The notes: generated from the sequence alone by a model not told the origin. Positions 28,205 through 41,881 are shown, numbered from the stretch's first letter. The stretch is DNA of 64,000 bases from Nonomuraea harbinensis (GCF_019396385.1 NZ_JAHKRN010000006.1:205522-269521), one strand, 5' to 3'. Translations and numbers: made by a program.

Positions 28205-28756
28205 TCACCCGCCACATCTGTGAAGTCTGCGGTGAAGTGATAGGGCTCCGGACACTCTGTCCAGGAAGAGTATGCCGTCCAGATGGTCCAGTTGGTGCTG
28301 AATACACCTGGCTTCGAATGCGTCAGCTTCGATGGTGACGGGCTCTCCGCTTCCTGGCAAACGCCCACGTACGGTGATATGTGTGGCCCGCCGGACATCG
28401 GCGGTGAGGTCCGCGACGGAGGCGCAGCCCTCGCGCCCCGAGTCCCAGCGGGCGGCCTCCGCGAGGCGAGGATTGACCACCACGAGCTCTCCCGCCCAGG
28501 ACCGGGTCCGGGGGTGGCTGCGGGCGTCGAAGGCGATCAGGCGCCAGCTCAGGCCGATCTGCGGCGCCGACAGCCCGGTGGCGGGCTCGCGGCGGAGGGT
28601 GGCGAGGAGGTCGGCCGCGGCGGACACGACCGCCGGCGCGGTGGGGTCGACCTCCTCGGCCGGCGACGACAGGACGGGATGGGGGGCGGGCAGCACCGGC
28701 CGCGCCGTCCCCGTCACGGCGGAGGTCTGCGCCCCGGGCGCCCCGGAGCCCGTCAC
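28205..28756 (-). CDS. Peptide deformylase paralogue with Glu-to-Gln active-site change
   Basis: Peptide deformylases remove the N-formyl group from new proteins using a metal held by Cys and two His. All three motifs are recognisable: GLSAPQIG (motif 1), REGCASV (motif 2, usually EGCLS) and HQLDHLDG (motif 3, usually HEXXH). The catalytic Glu of motif 3 is Gln here (codon CAA at the place of GAA), while metal ligands remain, so normal activity is doubtful. It starts at GTG 28756, overlapping the ACT-domain gene by four bases (GTGA). The length of 183 residues is normal. No methionyl-tRNA formyltransferase gene is beside it, so it is probably a secondary copy. Confidence 0.85.
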   Translation of the reverse strand: MTGSGAPGAQTSAVTGTARPVLPAPHPVLSSPAEEVDPTAPAVVSAAADLLATLRREPATGLSAPQIGLSWRLIAFDARSHPRTRSWAGELVVVNPRLAEAARWDSGREGCASVADLTADVRRATHITVRGRLPGSGEPVTIEADAFEARCIQHQLDHLDGILFLDRVSGALSLHRRLHRCGG

Positions 28757-29265
28757 AGCAGATCGGGTTCGACGGGGCGGAAGGTGATCTCGGAGTCGAG
28801 CCCGGCTCCGACGGCGGCCAGCCGCCGCATCAGGTCGGCCACGTCCACCTTCTCCGGCAGCTCGACGTCGGCGATGAGCACGTACAGGCGGCCGGTGAGC
28901 CGGGTGCTCATCCCGGTGATGTTGCCGCCGTCGGCGGCGAGCACGGTGCTGATCCCGGAGATGATGCCCGGCCGGTCGGGACCGTGCACGGTGAGCACGT
29001 AGCCGAGGCCGTTCTCCCGGCGGCGGAAGTCGCGGCGGGCCGCGACGGCGGCGGCGGTCACCACCAGGTCCGGCGCCGTGAGGTGCTTGGTCAGCTCGTC
29101 GGCGCTCAGCTCGCCGTTGACCAGCAGCATCATGGCGACGTGCCCGCCCAGCAACGTCATCGTGGAGTCCTGGATGTTGGCCCCGCATCCGGCCAGCGCC
29201 CCGGTGACCGCGGCGATCACTCCCGGCCGGTCCACGCCCAGCACGGTCACCGCTGACAGCCCCAC
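28753..29265 (-). CDS. Tandem ACT-domain protein, GcvR-like
   Basis: 170 residues made of two ACT domains: LGVDRPGVIAAVTGAL with CGANIQDS, then HGPDRPGIISGISTVL with GGNITGMS. There is no DNA-binding domain. The layout matches GcvR-like regulators that bind glycine or other amino acids and act through protein contacts. GTG 29265 has GGAGGGGG seven bases upstream. The coupled downstream deformylase paralogue makes a two-gene unit; the functional tie between them is unknown. Confidence 0.87.
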   Translation of the reverse strand: MGLSAVTVLGVDRPGVIAAVTGALAGCGANIQDSTMTLLGGHVAMMLLVNGELSADELTKHLTAPDLVVTAAAVAARRDFRRRENGLGYVLTVHGPDRPGIISGISTVLAADGGNITGMSTRLTGRLYVLIADVELPEKVDVADLMRRLAAVGAGLDSEITFRPVEPDLL

Positions 29266-29340
29266 CCGCGATCCCCCTCCGATCGGCCGGTGGGCGCCGG
29301 CACGCCCCGGCGCTCACCGGGGCGCGTCGCCGATCCGGGC

Positions 29341-30657
29341 TCAGCGGCGCATCGTCGCGACCGCGGCCCTGAAGCCCTCGCGCGGGTGTTCCATCTCACC
29401 CAGGGAGATGGTCTCCCGCTTGAAGAACAGGGCCAGGGTCCAGTCGACGACGACGCGGACCTTGCGGTTCAGCGTCGGCACCCGCGACAGATGGTAGGTG
29501 CGGTGCATGAACCATGCAGGGAATCCGCGAAGCTTGATGCCATAGACGTTGGCCACGCCCTGATGCAGGCCCAGGCCGGCGACCGATCCGACGTACTTGT
29601 GGCTGTATTCGGCCAGTTCCTGCCCGCGGAGGTAGCGGACGATGTTGTCGCCGAGCACCTTGGCCTGGCGGACGGCGTGCTGGGCGTTGGGCGCGCAGAA
29701 CTCACCCGGGTTCGTCAGGTCGGGCACCGCCGCCAGGTCGCCCGCCGCGAAGGCGCCGGGGGTGTCCTCGACGGCGAGGGTGGCCAGGGTCCTGATCCGG
29801 CCGCGCTCGTCGAGCGGCAGGTCGCTGGAGCTGACGACCGGGCTGGGCTTGACGCCGGCCGTCCACACGAGCGTCTCGGCGTCGAACTCGGTGCCGTCCG
29901 ACAGCACCACGTGGCCGCCCGCGCAGGACTCCAGCCGGGTCTCCAGCCTGACGTCGATGCCGCGCTCGCGCAGCTGCTCCAGCGTCCACCTGCCCATTTC
30001 GGGGCCGACCTCGGGCAGCACCCGGTTCGTCGCCTCGACGAGCACCCAGCGGACGTCCGACGGCTTGATGTTGCGGTAGTAGCGGGTGGAGTCCTTGGCC
30101 ATGTCCTCCAGCTCGGCCAGCGCCTCCACGCCGGCGAAGCCCGCGCCCACGACCACGAAGGTCAGCGCCCTGCGGCGCACCTCGGGGTCGTCGGTCGACT
30201 CGGCCACGTCGAGCAGGTGGAGCACCCTGTTGCGGAGCGCGATGGCCTCGCCGACGGTCTTGAATCCGATGCCGATGTCGGTGAGCCCGGGGATCGGCAG
30301 CGTACGGGAGATCGAGCCCGCCGCCATGACGACCACGTCGTAGGCGAGGTCGCGCGCGTCGCCCTCGGGCGGCTGGAAGGTGACGGTCCTGGCCGCGTGG
30401 TTGACCTTGGTCACCCGTCCGTTGAGTATCCGCACCTTGGGCAGCACCCGCCGGAGCGGGGCCACCATGTGCCGGGGTGAGAGGTTGCCCGCCGCGGCCT
30501 CCGGCAGGAACGGCTGGTAGGTCATGTAGGACTGGGGATCGATGATCGTGATGCTGACGGAGCCGTCGCGCAGCTCCCGGCGCAGGCCGCGCTGCAGGCG
30601 CAGTGCCGTGTAGAGGCCGACGTACCCACCGCCGACGATCAAGATGTGCTTGTTCAT
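29341..30657 (-). CDS. ndh: Type II NADH dehydrogenase (NDH-2)
   Basis: Single-subunit, non-proton-pumping NADH:quinone oxidoreductase of 438 residues attached to the inner face of the membrane. The FAD site IVGGGYVGLYTAL is at the N-terminus, the NADH site VVGAGFAGVEALAELE in the middle, and the second FAD contact AGDLAAVPD near residue 310. The C-terminus is amphipathic (VVVDWTLALFFKRE), as for membrane binding. ATG 30657 is preferred over 30696 because FAD-fold alignment starts there. A near-perfect Rex operator lies 25 bases upstream, so expression should rise when NADH accumulates. Confidence 0.92.
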   Translation of the reverse strand: MNKHILIVGGGYVGLYTALRLQRGLRRELRDGSVSITIIDPQSYMTYQPFLPEAAAGNLSPRHMVAPLRRVLPKVRILNGRVTKVNHAARTVTFQPPEGDARDLAYDVVVMAAGSISRTLPIPGLTDIGIGFKTVGEAIALRNRVLHLLDVAESTDDPEVRRRALTFVVVGAGFAGVEALAELEDMAKDSTRYYRNIKPSDVRWVLVEATNRVLPEVGPEMGRWTLEQLRERGIDVRLETRLESCAGGHVVLSDGTEFDAETLVWTAGVKPSPVVSSSDLPLDERGRIRTLATLAVEDTPGAFAAGDLAAVPDLTNPGEFCAPNAQHAVRQAKVLGDNIVRYLRGQELAEYSHKYVGSVAGLGLHQGVANVYGIKLRGFPAWFMHRTYHLSRVPTLNRKVRVVVDWTLALFFKRETISLGEMEHPREGFRAAVATMRR

Positions 30658-30682
30658 CCTGAAGCCCCATCCCTCGTGGAGT

Positions 30683-30704
30683 GCTTGTGAAAGCATTCAC
30701 AAGC
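30683..30704. promoter_or_regulatory. Rex operator upstream of ndh
   Basis: GCTTGTGAA-AGCA-TTCACAAGC is a perfect 9-bp inverted repeat. The core TTGTGAA-N4-TTCACAA matches the redox repressor Rex consensus of Streptomyces (TGTGAACGCGTTCACA). Placed in the promoter of an NADH dehydrogenase gene, a known Rex target type, this is a strong assignment. Confidence 0.88.
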
Positions 30705-30751
30705 CTACGTCCGCCTCTCCCCGGACGCCAATCTCCGCGTGATGGGATGCG

Positions 30752-31546
30752 TCACACCGACAGCTCGCCCGCCCGTATGAAGACCGCGTCGAGCATCTCG
30801 GCGGTGACCCTGCCGGTGAACGTGTTCTGCTGGCTCGGGTGGTAGCAGCCGAGCAGCGTGACGGGCGCGTCCCCGTACGAGACCGCCAGCTCGACGCCGT
30901 GGCCGAACGGCGGGCGGCTGCGCGGCAGGGCGTAGCCGGCCTCCTTGAGCGCGGGCCACATGGCCTGCCAGGCGTAGCCGCCGAGCGCGACCACGACCCG
31001 GACGTCCGGCGCCACCAGCGCGAGCTCACGGGCCAGCCACGGGAAGCAGGCGGCCTTCTCCTCGGGCAGCGGCTTGTTCGCGGGGGGCGCGCAGCGGACC
31101 GAGGCCGCCACCCTTGCGCCGATCAGTTCCTGCCCGTCGCCGGCGTGCGTGCTGGTCGGCTTCGCGGCCAGGCCGGTGCGGTGGAGGGAGGCGAACAGCC
31201 AGTCGCCGCTGCGGTCGCCGGTGAAGATCCGGCCGGTCCTGTTGCCTCCGTGCGCGGCGGGGGCCAGCCCGACGATGAGCACGCGCGGACGCTCGTCGCC
31301 CCACCCGGGGACGGGGCGCCCCCAGTAGGTCTCGTCCGCGAAGGCCCGCCGCTTGACCTCGGCGACCTCCTCGCGCCAGGCGACCAGGCGCGGGCAGGCC
31401 CGGCAGACCGACTGCCTGGCGGTGAGCTCCGCCAGCGTGGCGCTGCTCTCCGCGAGGCGGCGCACGCCGCCGGGGTCTCGGGCGACCGGGGTGTCGGCGG
31501 TGGCCGGGTCGTCCGGCCACCCGGTGCCGGGAGGTACGAAGCTCAT
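30752..31546 (-). CDS. Uracil-DNA glycosylase, family 5 (UdgB)
   Basis: 264-residue base-excision repair enzyme. The N-terminal cysteines of the iron-sulfur cluster are in [10 protein letters not shown], with further Cys in [10 protein letters not shown] and ACFPWL. Motif A is [19 protein letters not shown], diagnostic of family 5 (it lacks the usual Asp or Asn water-activating residue), and motif B is [13 protein letters not shown]. It excises uracil and some other deaminated bases, useful in GC-rich genomes. The counterpart in M. tuberculosis is Rv1259. ATG 31546 has no ribosome site; CACCAT lies 7 bases upstream. Confidence 0.9.
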   Translation of the reverse strand: MSFVPPGTGWPDDPATADTPVARDPGGVRRLAESSATLAELTARQSVCRACPRLVAWREEVAEVKRRAFADETYWGRPVPGWGDERPRVLIVGLAPAAHGGNRTGRIFTGDRSGDWLFASLHRTGLAAKPTSTHAGDGQELIGARVAASVRCAPPANKPLPEEKAACFPWLARELALVAPDVRVVVALGGYAWQAMWPALKEAGYALPRSRPPFGHGVELAVSYGDAPVTLLGCYHPSQQNTFTGRVTAEMLDAVFIRAGELSV

Positions 31547-31600
31547 GACATCGATGGTGCCGGATGTCCGGGACCGCCACGAACCAGGCCGGACAACGAA

Positions 31601-31635
31601 GAACCGGGCGGCGTCACGTGGACACCGCCCGGTTC
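31601..31635 (-). terminator. Hairpin terminator after the secreted repeat protein
   Basis: An 11-bp perfect stem (31601-31611 with 31625-31635) and a 13-base loop, 12 bases past the stop of the minus-strand gene at 31647. It separates that gene from the UDG gene downstream. Confidence 0.75.
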
Positions 31636-31646
31636 AGCTCGACTGA

Positions 31647-33080
31647 TCAGGCAGGCTTCTCAGTCTGCGGGGCCTCCTTGGGCGGGCAGGTCGCGCTGAA
31701 CTGCGACGTGCCGGAGGAGGTCGCGTTGGGGCTGACGACGACGAGCTCGACAGAGCCCGCGGTCACCGAGGCGCCACGCGTGCCGCCGACGCCCCACGTC
31801 ACGTCGAGGCTGCCGTTGACCTGGCGCTCGAGCGTGTTGTGGTCACGCTTGCCGTCGACCACCCAGTAGTACTGGACGGTCGCCGGGCCGGTGCTGGTCA
31901 GGGTCGCCTTGAAGTCGACCCCGGGGCCCCGGTTGTCGGCGCACATCTCGTTGCGCTGACCGGCCACCGAGACGCTGGAGACGGAGACCGAGGGCTTCGG
32001 AGCCTGGCAGGCGGCGTACGACTGCGCAATGCTGTCGCGGTCGTTGGAGCCGAACACCGACAGGCGGACGGTGCCGCCGTTCTTCGCCGCACCCGAGAGC
32101 GCGGTGTCGGACAGGGTGACGGTCTTCGCGCCGCCCCGGTGGAAGGTGGTGGAGCCCGAGTCGACGGTGCTGCCGTTCACCGACCACACCCAGCGGACGC
32201 GGTCGGAGCCGCTGGCGCTGACCCTGGCGTGCGCGCTCACCTTGCACCCGTCGTGGTTGGTCGCCGTCACCAGGTTGGAGGCGTCGACCTTCACCCGCGG
32301 AGCGGGCGCCGGGGTGTAGTCCTTGCAGTGGACCTTGTAGTAGGCACGGTTGGAGACCGCGCGGTCCGGGCTGAGGACCTCGAGCACCGCCGAGCCCTTG
32401 TGGCTGTGGCGCGGCGAGAAGCCGACGCCGACCTTACGCGAGTCCCGCACCTTGACCTTGCCGTAGTCGACGGTCTTGCCGTTGACTACCCAGCGGTAGC
32501 GCACCCAGGACGGGCGCTCCACGCTGATCCGGCCGACAAAGTCGATCTTCGAGCCGGGGTTGCAGTAGCCCACGTACGTGGACGGGCTCGCCCATGCCTT
32601 CGCCGACACCCGCTTGTCGAGGTGGGTGCGCGTGACGTCCTTGGCCTGCACGCAGTCGACCGAGAAGTAGCCCTTCTTGGAGACGACCTTGCGCGGGCTC
32701 AGTACCTCGAGCCGCTGCCAGCCCTTGACGTCGCCCTTGAAGGTGGCCTTCTCCGAGAGCTTGATCGACTTGGTGCCCTTGGCCGAGACCTTGACGGTCT
32801 TGACCTTGCTCTTGGAGCCGTCGCCGTGGAGCCAGCGGTAGGCGACCGTGGTCTTGCCCTTGAGCTTGACCTTGACCGTGGCCGAGAACGTGATGTTCGC
32901 CGGGCACGACCCCTGGTAGTCGCGGTCGGAGGCCTTCGGCGTCGAGACCGACACCTTCGGCTTGACCCGCGGCTTGGCGGCAGCCTGCGCGGGGGAAGCA
33001 GCCAGACCGGCGACCAGACCGGCCAGCACGGCGGTGGACGCGACCGCGGCCACCTTCCGTACTAAGGCAGAGGACTTCAT
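31647..33080 (-). CDS. Secreted protein with four tandem Ig-like repeats
   Basis: 477 residues. A Sec signal peptide (MKSSALVRKVAAV to AAASPAQA-like cleavage near residue 33) precedes four modules of about 105-110 residues. Each starts with a Cys (GSCPANI, GYCNPGSKI, DGCKVSAHA, EMCADNRG), has a YRW/VRWVW/QYYW core followed by a short turn (VNGKTVD, VNGSTVD, VDGKRDH), and ends with a second Cys (SVDC, KVHC, AAC, SATC), consistent with Ig-like sandwiches closed by a disulfide. There is no sortase motif, lipobox or catalytic motif. ATG 33080 has GGAG upstream. I do not recognise the family; a surface or matrix role is a guess. Confidence 0.8.
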   Translation of the reverse strand: MKSSALVRKVAAVASTAVLAGLVAGLAASPAQAAAKPRVKPKVSVSTPKASDRDYQGSCPANITFSATVKVKLKGKTTVAYRWLHGDGSKSKVKTVKVSAKGTKSIKLSEKATFKGDVKGWQRLEVLSPRKVVSKKGYFSVDCVQAKDVTRTHLDKRVSAKAWASPSTYVGYCNPGSKIDFVGRISVERPSWVRYRWVVNGKTVDYGKVKVRDSRKVGVGFSPRHSHKGSAVLEVLSPDRAVSNRAYYKVHCKDYTPAPAPRVKVDASNLVTATNHDGCKVSAHARVSASGSDRVRWVWSVNGSTVDSGSTTFHRGGAKTVTLSDTALSGAAKNGGTVRLSVFGSNDRDSIAQSYAACQAPKPSVSVSSVSVAGQRNEMCADNRGPGVDFKATLTSTGPATVQYYWVVDGKRDHNTLERQVNGSLDVTWGVGGTRGASVTAGSVELVVVSPNATSSGTSQFSATCPPKEAPQTEKPA

Positions 33081-33254
33081 AGGAGAGTGACTCCATTCCG
33101 TGAGAGTAAGAACGCACACGGAGACGGTTGCCACGCCGACATTCATCTCTGCCCGGCCATATGGCAAAGCCCCCGTTACTGCAACGATCACTAAAGCACA
33201 AGGGCATTGCGCATTCAATACGAACACGCCGGTTATATGTGTAGATTTGGCGAC

Positions 33255-34202
33255 TTAACGGACGAGAGACCAGGCAATTCCGTCAAGGATGTCGTGTTCG
33301 CTCACGACGACCTGCTCGAATCCGAACCTCCGGACGATCCGGTCGAGGATGAGCGCCCCTGCCACGATGACGTCCACCCGGCCCGGGTGCATCACCGGCA
33401 GCGCCGCCCGCTCGTCGTGGGTCATCGCCAGCAGCCGCCGGGTCACGTCGTGCACCTGCTCGCTGGAGAGACGCGCGTGGTGGATCCGCTCCGGCAGGTA
33501 GGCGGGCAGGTCGAGCGCGACGCCCGCCACCGTCGTCACCGAACCGGCCAGCCCCACGAGCGTGCGCGCGTCGCGTACCGGAACCTCGTCCTCGACGCGG
33601 GCGAGCGCGGCCTCGACGTCGGCCACCACCGCCTCCAGCGCCGCCGCGGACGGCGGGTCACCGGCGTCGCGCAGGTGACGCTCGGTCAGCCGCACGCAGC
33701 CGATGTCGACCGAGATCGCCGACTCGGCGTGCTCCGAACCCACCACGAACTCCGTCGAGCCGCCCCCGATGTCGACCACCAGGTAAGGCGGCAGCGGCCC
33801 CTGCGGCACCTCGGTCTCCGGCGACAGCCGCACCAGCCCCCTGGTGGCGCCGGTGAACGACAGCTCGGCCTCCTCGGACCCCGAGATCACCTCCGGCTCC
33901 ACGCCGAAGATCTCGCGCACCCCGTCGGTGAACTCCTGACGGTTCGCCGCGTCGCGGGTCGCGCTGGTCGCGACCACGCGGGTGGCGCTCGCGCCGTGCT
34001 GGTCGATCAGCTTGCGGTAGGCGCGCATCGCGCCGAACGTGCGCTCCAGCGCCTCCGGAGCCAGCCGCCCGGTCCGGTCGACGCCCTGGCCCAGTCGTAC
34101 GATCTCCATCCGCCGCTCGACGTCGGCCAGCGCGGCCTCGCCGGCGTCGGCCACGAGCAGGCGCACCGAGTTGGTGCCGCAGTCGATGGCGGCTACACGC
34201 AT
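33255..34202 (-). CDS. Exopolyphosphatase / Ppx-GppA phosphatase
   Basis: 315-residue member of the ASKHA fold that hydrolyses polyphosphate or pppGpp. The phosphate-1 loop is DCGTNSVRLLV, the adenosine/phosphate-2 region is VDIGGGSTEFVVG, and the catalytic Glu region is ISGSEEAELSF. It is the short actinobacterial type without the C-terminal HD domain, like Rv1026. It overlaps the end of the DUF501 gene by 10 bases and is the last gene of the minus-strand block running from mfd. Choice between Ppx and GppA activity cannot be made by eye. Confidence 0.9.
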   Translation of the reverse strand: MRVAAIDCGTNSVRLLVADAGEAALADVERRMEIVRLGQGVDRTGRLAPEALERTFGAMRAYRKLIDQHGASATRVVATSATRDAANRQEFTDGVREIFGVEPEVISGSEEAELSFTGATRGLVRLSPETEVPQGPLPPYLVVDIGGGSTEFVVGSEHAESAISVDIGCVRLTERHLRDAGDPPSAAALEAVVADVEAALARVEDEVPVRDARTLVGLAGSVTTVAGVALDLPAYLPERIHHARLSSEQVHDVTRRLLAMTHDERAALPVMHPGRVDVIVAGALILDRIVRRFGFEQVVVSEHDILDGIAWSLVR

Positions 34203-34681
34203 GGTCCGTCACTCCACCACTCGGGGAGGGCCTCCAGCGCCTCCCTGCCGAACGGGTTGCTCCCCGGCGCCGCGAGCTCGTGCGCGACGAGCGCGTGCAG
34301 GCACTTGACCCGCAGCGGCATGCCTCCGGCGCTCTGCATGCCGGGCGCCAGCGGCTCCAGCCCTTCCTCCGCGGCGACCTCGTCGCGCCTGGCCAGGTAG
34401 GCGTCGTGCGCGGCATGGTAGGCGGACGCCAGCTCCGGGTCGCCGGCCAGCCTGTCCTGCATCTCGCGCATCAGCCCCGAGCCCTCCAGCGTGCCGATGG
34501 CCGAGGCCGCCTTCGGGCAGGTCAGGTAGTAGAGCGTGGGGAACGGGCTGCCGTCGGCCAGCCTGGGCGCGGTCTCCACCACGTCGGGATTGCCGCACGG
34601 GCAGCGGTGCGCCACCCGGCGCAGCGACCGGGGCGGCCGCCCGAGCTGCTTCTCGACGGCCTCGGCGTCCTTACTGTCCAA
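34193..34681 (-). CDS. DUF501 family protein (Rv1025-like)
   Basis: 162 residues. The family features are a conserved CPCGNPDVVETAPRL, with closely spaced cysteines, and FPTLYYLTCPKA near the middle. The function is unknown, but the gene is fixed between the ftsB-like and ppx genes in actinobacteria. It starts with TTG 34681, supported by AAGGAG four bases upstream, and overlaps both neighbours (11 bases with ftsB, 10 with ppx), a sign of tight translational coupling. Confidence 0.88.
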   Translation of the reverse strand: MDSKDAEAVEKQLGRPPRSLRRVAHRCPCGNPDVVETAPRLADGSPFPTLYYLTCPKAASAIGTLEGSGLMREMQDRLAGDPELASAYHAAHDAYLARRDEVAAEEGLEPLAPGMQSAGGMPLRVKCLHALVAHELAAPGSNPFGREALEALPEWWSDGPCV

Positions 34682-35180
34682 CGCTCTCCTTCTGCTTCTC
34701 CGGCTGCTTCTCCGGCTGCCCGGTGGGCTGCTCTGCCGGCTGTCCGGTCGGTTGCCCTGCCGATTGGCCGGGCGACTGCTCGGTCGCGCGCCGGCCCGTG
34801 CCGTCGTCGGCCGCCTGGACCGACTCCCACAGCGTCTGGTACCACGGCGGCTGCTGCGCCGGCCGCTGGGCCGCCGCCTGCCCCTTGCCCGGGTCGGGGT
34901 CCATCACCACGAAGCACCTCTCGCCCTGGCCGCAGTAGTGGAGGCGCTCCTTGGCCGTGCGCCTGACCCAGTTGGGGTCGCCGACCTGGCGGCTCTCGGC
35001 CAGCAGCCGCTGCCGCTCGGCCTCCACCTTGGCCTTCTCCTCGCGGAGCTCGGCGATGTCGCGCCGCTGGGCGATGTAGGTGCGGACGGGGTACGCAAGG
35101 CTCATGGCGATCGCGCATACCACCACCGCGAGGATCGCGGCCCGCCCCGTCAACTGCGGTTTCCTCGCCACCTCCGGCAT
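34671..35180 (-). CDS. FtsB/DivIC-type septum protein
   Basis: Bitopic membrane protein of about 169 residues. One membrane helix (AAILAVVVCAIAMSLAY) is followed by an extracytoplasmic coiled coil (QRRDIAELREEKAKVEAERQ), then the conserved DPNWVRRTAKERLHYC. FtsB forms a trimer with FtsL and FtsQ at the division site. The C-terminal tail is low-complexity (repeated TGQP, AEQP, EKQP). ATG 35180 has GGGGAGG close upstream; ATG 35213 is an alternative. The position downstream of eno matches Rv1024. Confidence 0.87.
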   Translation of the reverse strand: MPEVARKPQLTGRAAILAVVVCAIAMSLAYPVRTYIAQRRDIAELREEKAKVEAERQRLLAESRQVGDPNWVRRTAKERLHYCGQGERCFVVMDPDPGKGQAAAQRPAQQPPWYQTLWESVQAADDGTGRRATEQSPGQSAGQPTGQPAEQPTGQPEKQPEKQKESVGQ

Positions 35181-35240
35181 CCACCTCCCCGTACGAACCG
35201 CCCGCGGCGCCATCGGACCGCCGCGGGCAGCTACCCGAAA

Positions 35241-36575
<1,335 letters not shown>

Positions 36576-37511
36576 TCACGACCGGCGCGACTCCCACGCG
36601 CGCACCCGGTCGCGATACGTCCGCGCCGCGGCCCGCAGCTCCGCCTCCGGGTCGACGCCCGCCGAGCGCGCCCGCTTCACCAGGTCGAACAGCTCGCGGG
36701 CGACCCCCTGGCCGACCGCCGCGGACAGGCCGTCAGGCACGCCCGACCGCTCGGCGCGGCGCAGCAGCTGGGCCGCCAGCGACAGCGCCGGCTGGCCCAT
36801 CGGCACCCCGTCGAGCAGCGACTCGTCGCCCCGGGAAGCCCGCTCGGCGGCCTTGATCGCCTCCCAGTTGTCGTTCACCTCGTCGGCGCTCTCCGCCTTG
36901 ACCGAGCCGAACACGTGGGGGTGGCGCCGCACCAGCTTGCCGACGATGCCGTCGGCCACGTCGTCGACGTCGAAGCCCTCCGCCACGCGGGCGTGGAAGA
37001 CCACCTGGAGCAGCAGGTCGCCGAGCTCCTCGCGGAGCGCGTCGTGGTCGCCCTCCTCGATCGTCTCCAGCACCTCGTAAGCCTCTTCGAGCAGGTAGGG
37101 CACCAGCGACTCGTGCGTCTGCTTGCGGTCCCACGGACACTCGGTGCGCAGCCGGTCCATCACCCGTACGAGATCGAGCACGCGCGCGCCCGGCAGGTCG
37201 TACGAACCGGGCACCACCTCGATCAGCGGCGGGTCGTCGAGCGCGATCGCGGCGTGGCCGAGGGCGCGCATGAAGTCCTCGTCGCCGTCGGCGGCGAGCC
37301 AGACCACCGTCTCCCCCGCCGCCCGCGCGACCAGCCCTGCCGGGTCGGGGGTGACGACCGCGACCTCCACCCCCGCCTCGGCGAGGTACGGCAGCTGCGG
37401 ATGGTCCGGCGAGCCCGTCAGCACCGGGCCGGACCGGAACGCCTGCCACGCCTGGTGGCTGAGCAGCCCAGGCGCGACGCGCGGCGAGGTGGTGACGACG
37501 ACGAGCGGCAT
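36576..37511 (-). CDS. mazG: Nucleoside triphosphate pyrophosphohydrolase MazG
   Basis: 311 residues. The first 110 resemble the shortened N-terminal domain of actinobacterial MazG. One MazG domain follows: CPWDRKQTH, EEAYEVLETIEEGD and LREELGDLLLQVVFHA carry the acidic metal-binding helices. The enzyme hydrolyses NTPs, including damaged ones, to NMP and PPi; mycobacterial MazG (Rv1021) cleans oxidised dCTP. ATG 37511 lies one base past the stop of the SurA-like gene, so the two are coupled. Confidence 0.93.
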   Translation of the reverse strand: MPLVVVTTSPRVAPGLLSHQAWQAFRSGPVLTGSPDHPQLPYLAEAGVEVAVVTPDPAGLVARAAGETVVWLAADGDEDFMRALGHAAIALDDPPLIEVVPGSYDLPGARVLDLVRVMDRLRTECPWDRKQTHESLVPYLLEEAYEVLETIEEGDHDALREELGDLLLQVVFHARVAEGFDVDDVADGIVGKLVRRHPHVFGSVKAESADEVNDNWEAIKAAERASRGDESLLDGVPMGQPALSLAAQLLRRAERSGVPDGLSAAVGQGVARELFDLVKRARSAGVDPEAELRAAARTYRDRVRAWESRRS

Positions 37512-37512
37512 G

Positions 37513-38109
37513 TCAGCCCTGCGGCTGCTGCGCGGTCTGGGCCGGCTTACCGAAGCGGCCCGGGTCGACGAAGCCCTGACCCTGCTGGAGGGTGCCGTAA
37601 CGGGGGCTGAAGACCGTCTTGATCGAGTTGAACTCCTGCTGCACCTTGGCGGCGGCCTGCTGATTGCCCGCGCCGCCGAACTTGTCCATGACCTTGCGGA
37701 TGCCCACCTCGGCCTTGACGTAGTCGCGCGCGTCAGCCGGCGAGACGCCCTTGGACAGCAGGTTCATCTCGGGGTCCTGGAACTGGCCCGGGTCCTTGAG
37801 CGCGGTGTCGATCTCCGTCTCGCTGACCGTGACGCCATGCTTGTCGGCCAGCTGCTGGTAGCGGAGCTGGTTGGTCATGCTGAAGAGGACGAACTGCGCG
37901 ACGGGCGCCGTGAGCTGGTCGGGCCCGATGTTCGCCCTCTCCAGCGCGGCCTGGTAGCTCTTCACGTTCGCGTTCAGGTCGCTGGAGGAGATGCGCTGAT
38001 CACCGACGATCGCCGCCGCTCCGGCCTCGACAGGGGTAGAGCAGGCGGCCAGGCCGAGGAAGCTCACCCCGGCTGCCGCGGCGGCCACAGCCACTCGTAT
38101 CGACTTCAC
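37513..38109 (-). CDS. SurA N-terminal-domain lipoprotein (chaperone-like)
   Basis: 198 residues. The signal peptide ends FLGLAACST with the lipid-anchored Cys near residue 23. The rest resembles the helical SurA_N chaperone domain (VGDQRISSSDLNANVKSYQ, LRYQQLADKHGVTVSETEID); no parvulin isomerase domain follows. A role in folding exported proteins is inferred. It lies between mfd and mazG in the same direction, 28 bases after mfd. Confidence 0.82.
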   Translation of the reverse strand: MKSIRVAVAAAAAGVSFLGLAACSTPVEAGAAAIVGDQRISSSDLNANVKSYQAALERANIGPDQLTAPVAQFVLFSMTNQLRYQQLADKHGVTVSETEIDTALKDPGQFQDPEMNLLSKGVSPADARDYVKAEVGIRKVMDKFGGAGNQQAAAKVQQEFNSIKTVFSPRYGTLQQGQGFVDPGRFGKPAQTAQQPQG

Positions 38110-38137
38110 GTGTGTCCCTTTCCGACAAAAACCCCAG

Positions 38138-41626
<3,489 letters not shown>

Positions 41627-41810
41627 CAGTTAGCCCCACGATGGCAACACGACTACCCCCGGCCAAGCGGAGCGCGGGGGTGATGACATCCAGCCTACTT
41701 CCCACCCGCCCCCTGCTCGCGCCCCCGCCCCGTCCAACCACGGGCCTCACGGACGGCGCTCCGCGCCATCGGCTCGGGCTGCGCCCAGCGGGGAGCCGAG
41801 CTCGATTCGG

Positions 41811-41825
41811 AACAAATCATTTGTA
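41811..41825. promoter_or_regulatory. AT-rich palindrome in the mfd upstream region
   Basis: ACAAA-TCA-TTTGT is a 13-bp palindrome within AACAAATCATTTGTAA, AT-rich in GC-rich surroundings, between mfd and the cupin gene. It could be an operator for a small regulator. The rest of the 255-base gap shows only a weak 7-bp GC hairpin near 41652. Confidence 0.3.
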
Positions 41826-41881
41826 ACGGACTTGGCGGAGCACCATGTGACGCTGTTCATTGACGTCGTCCCCGAAAGCTC

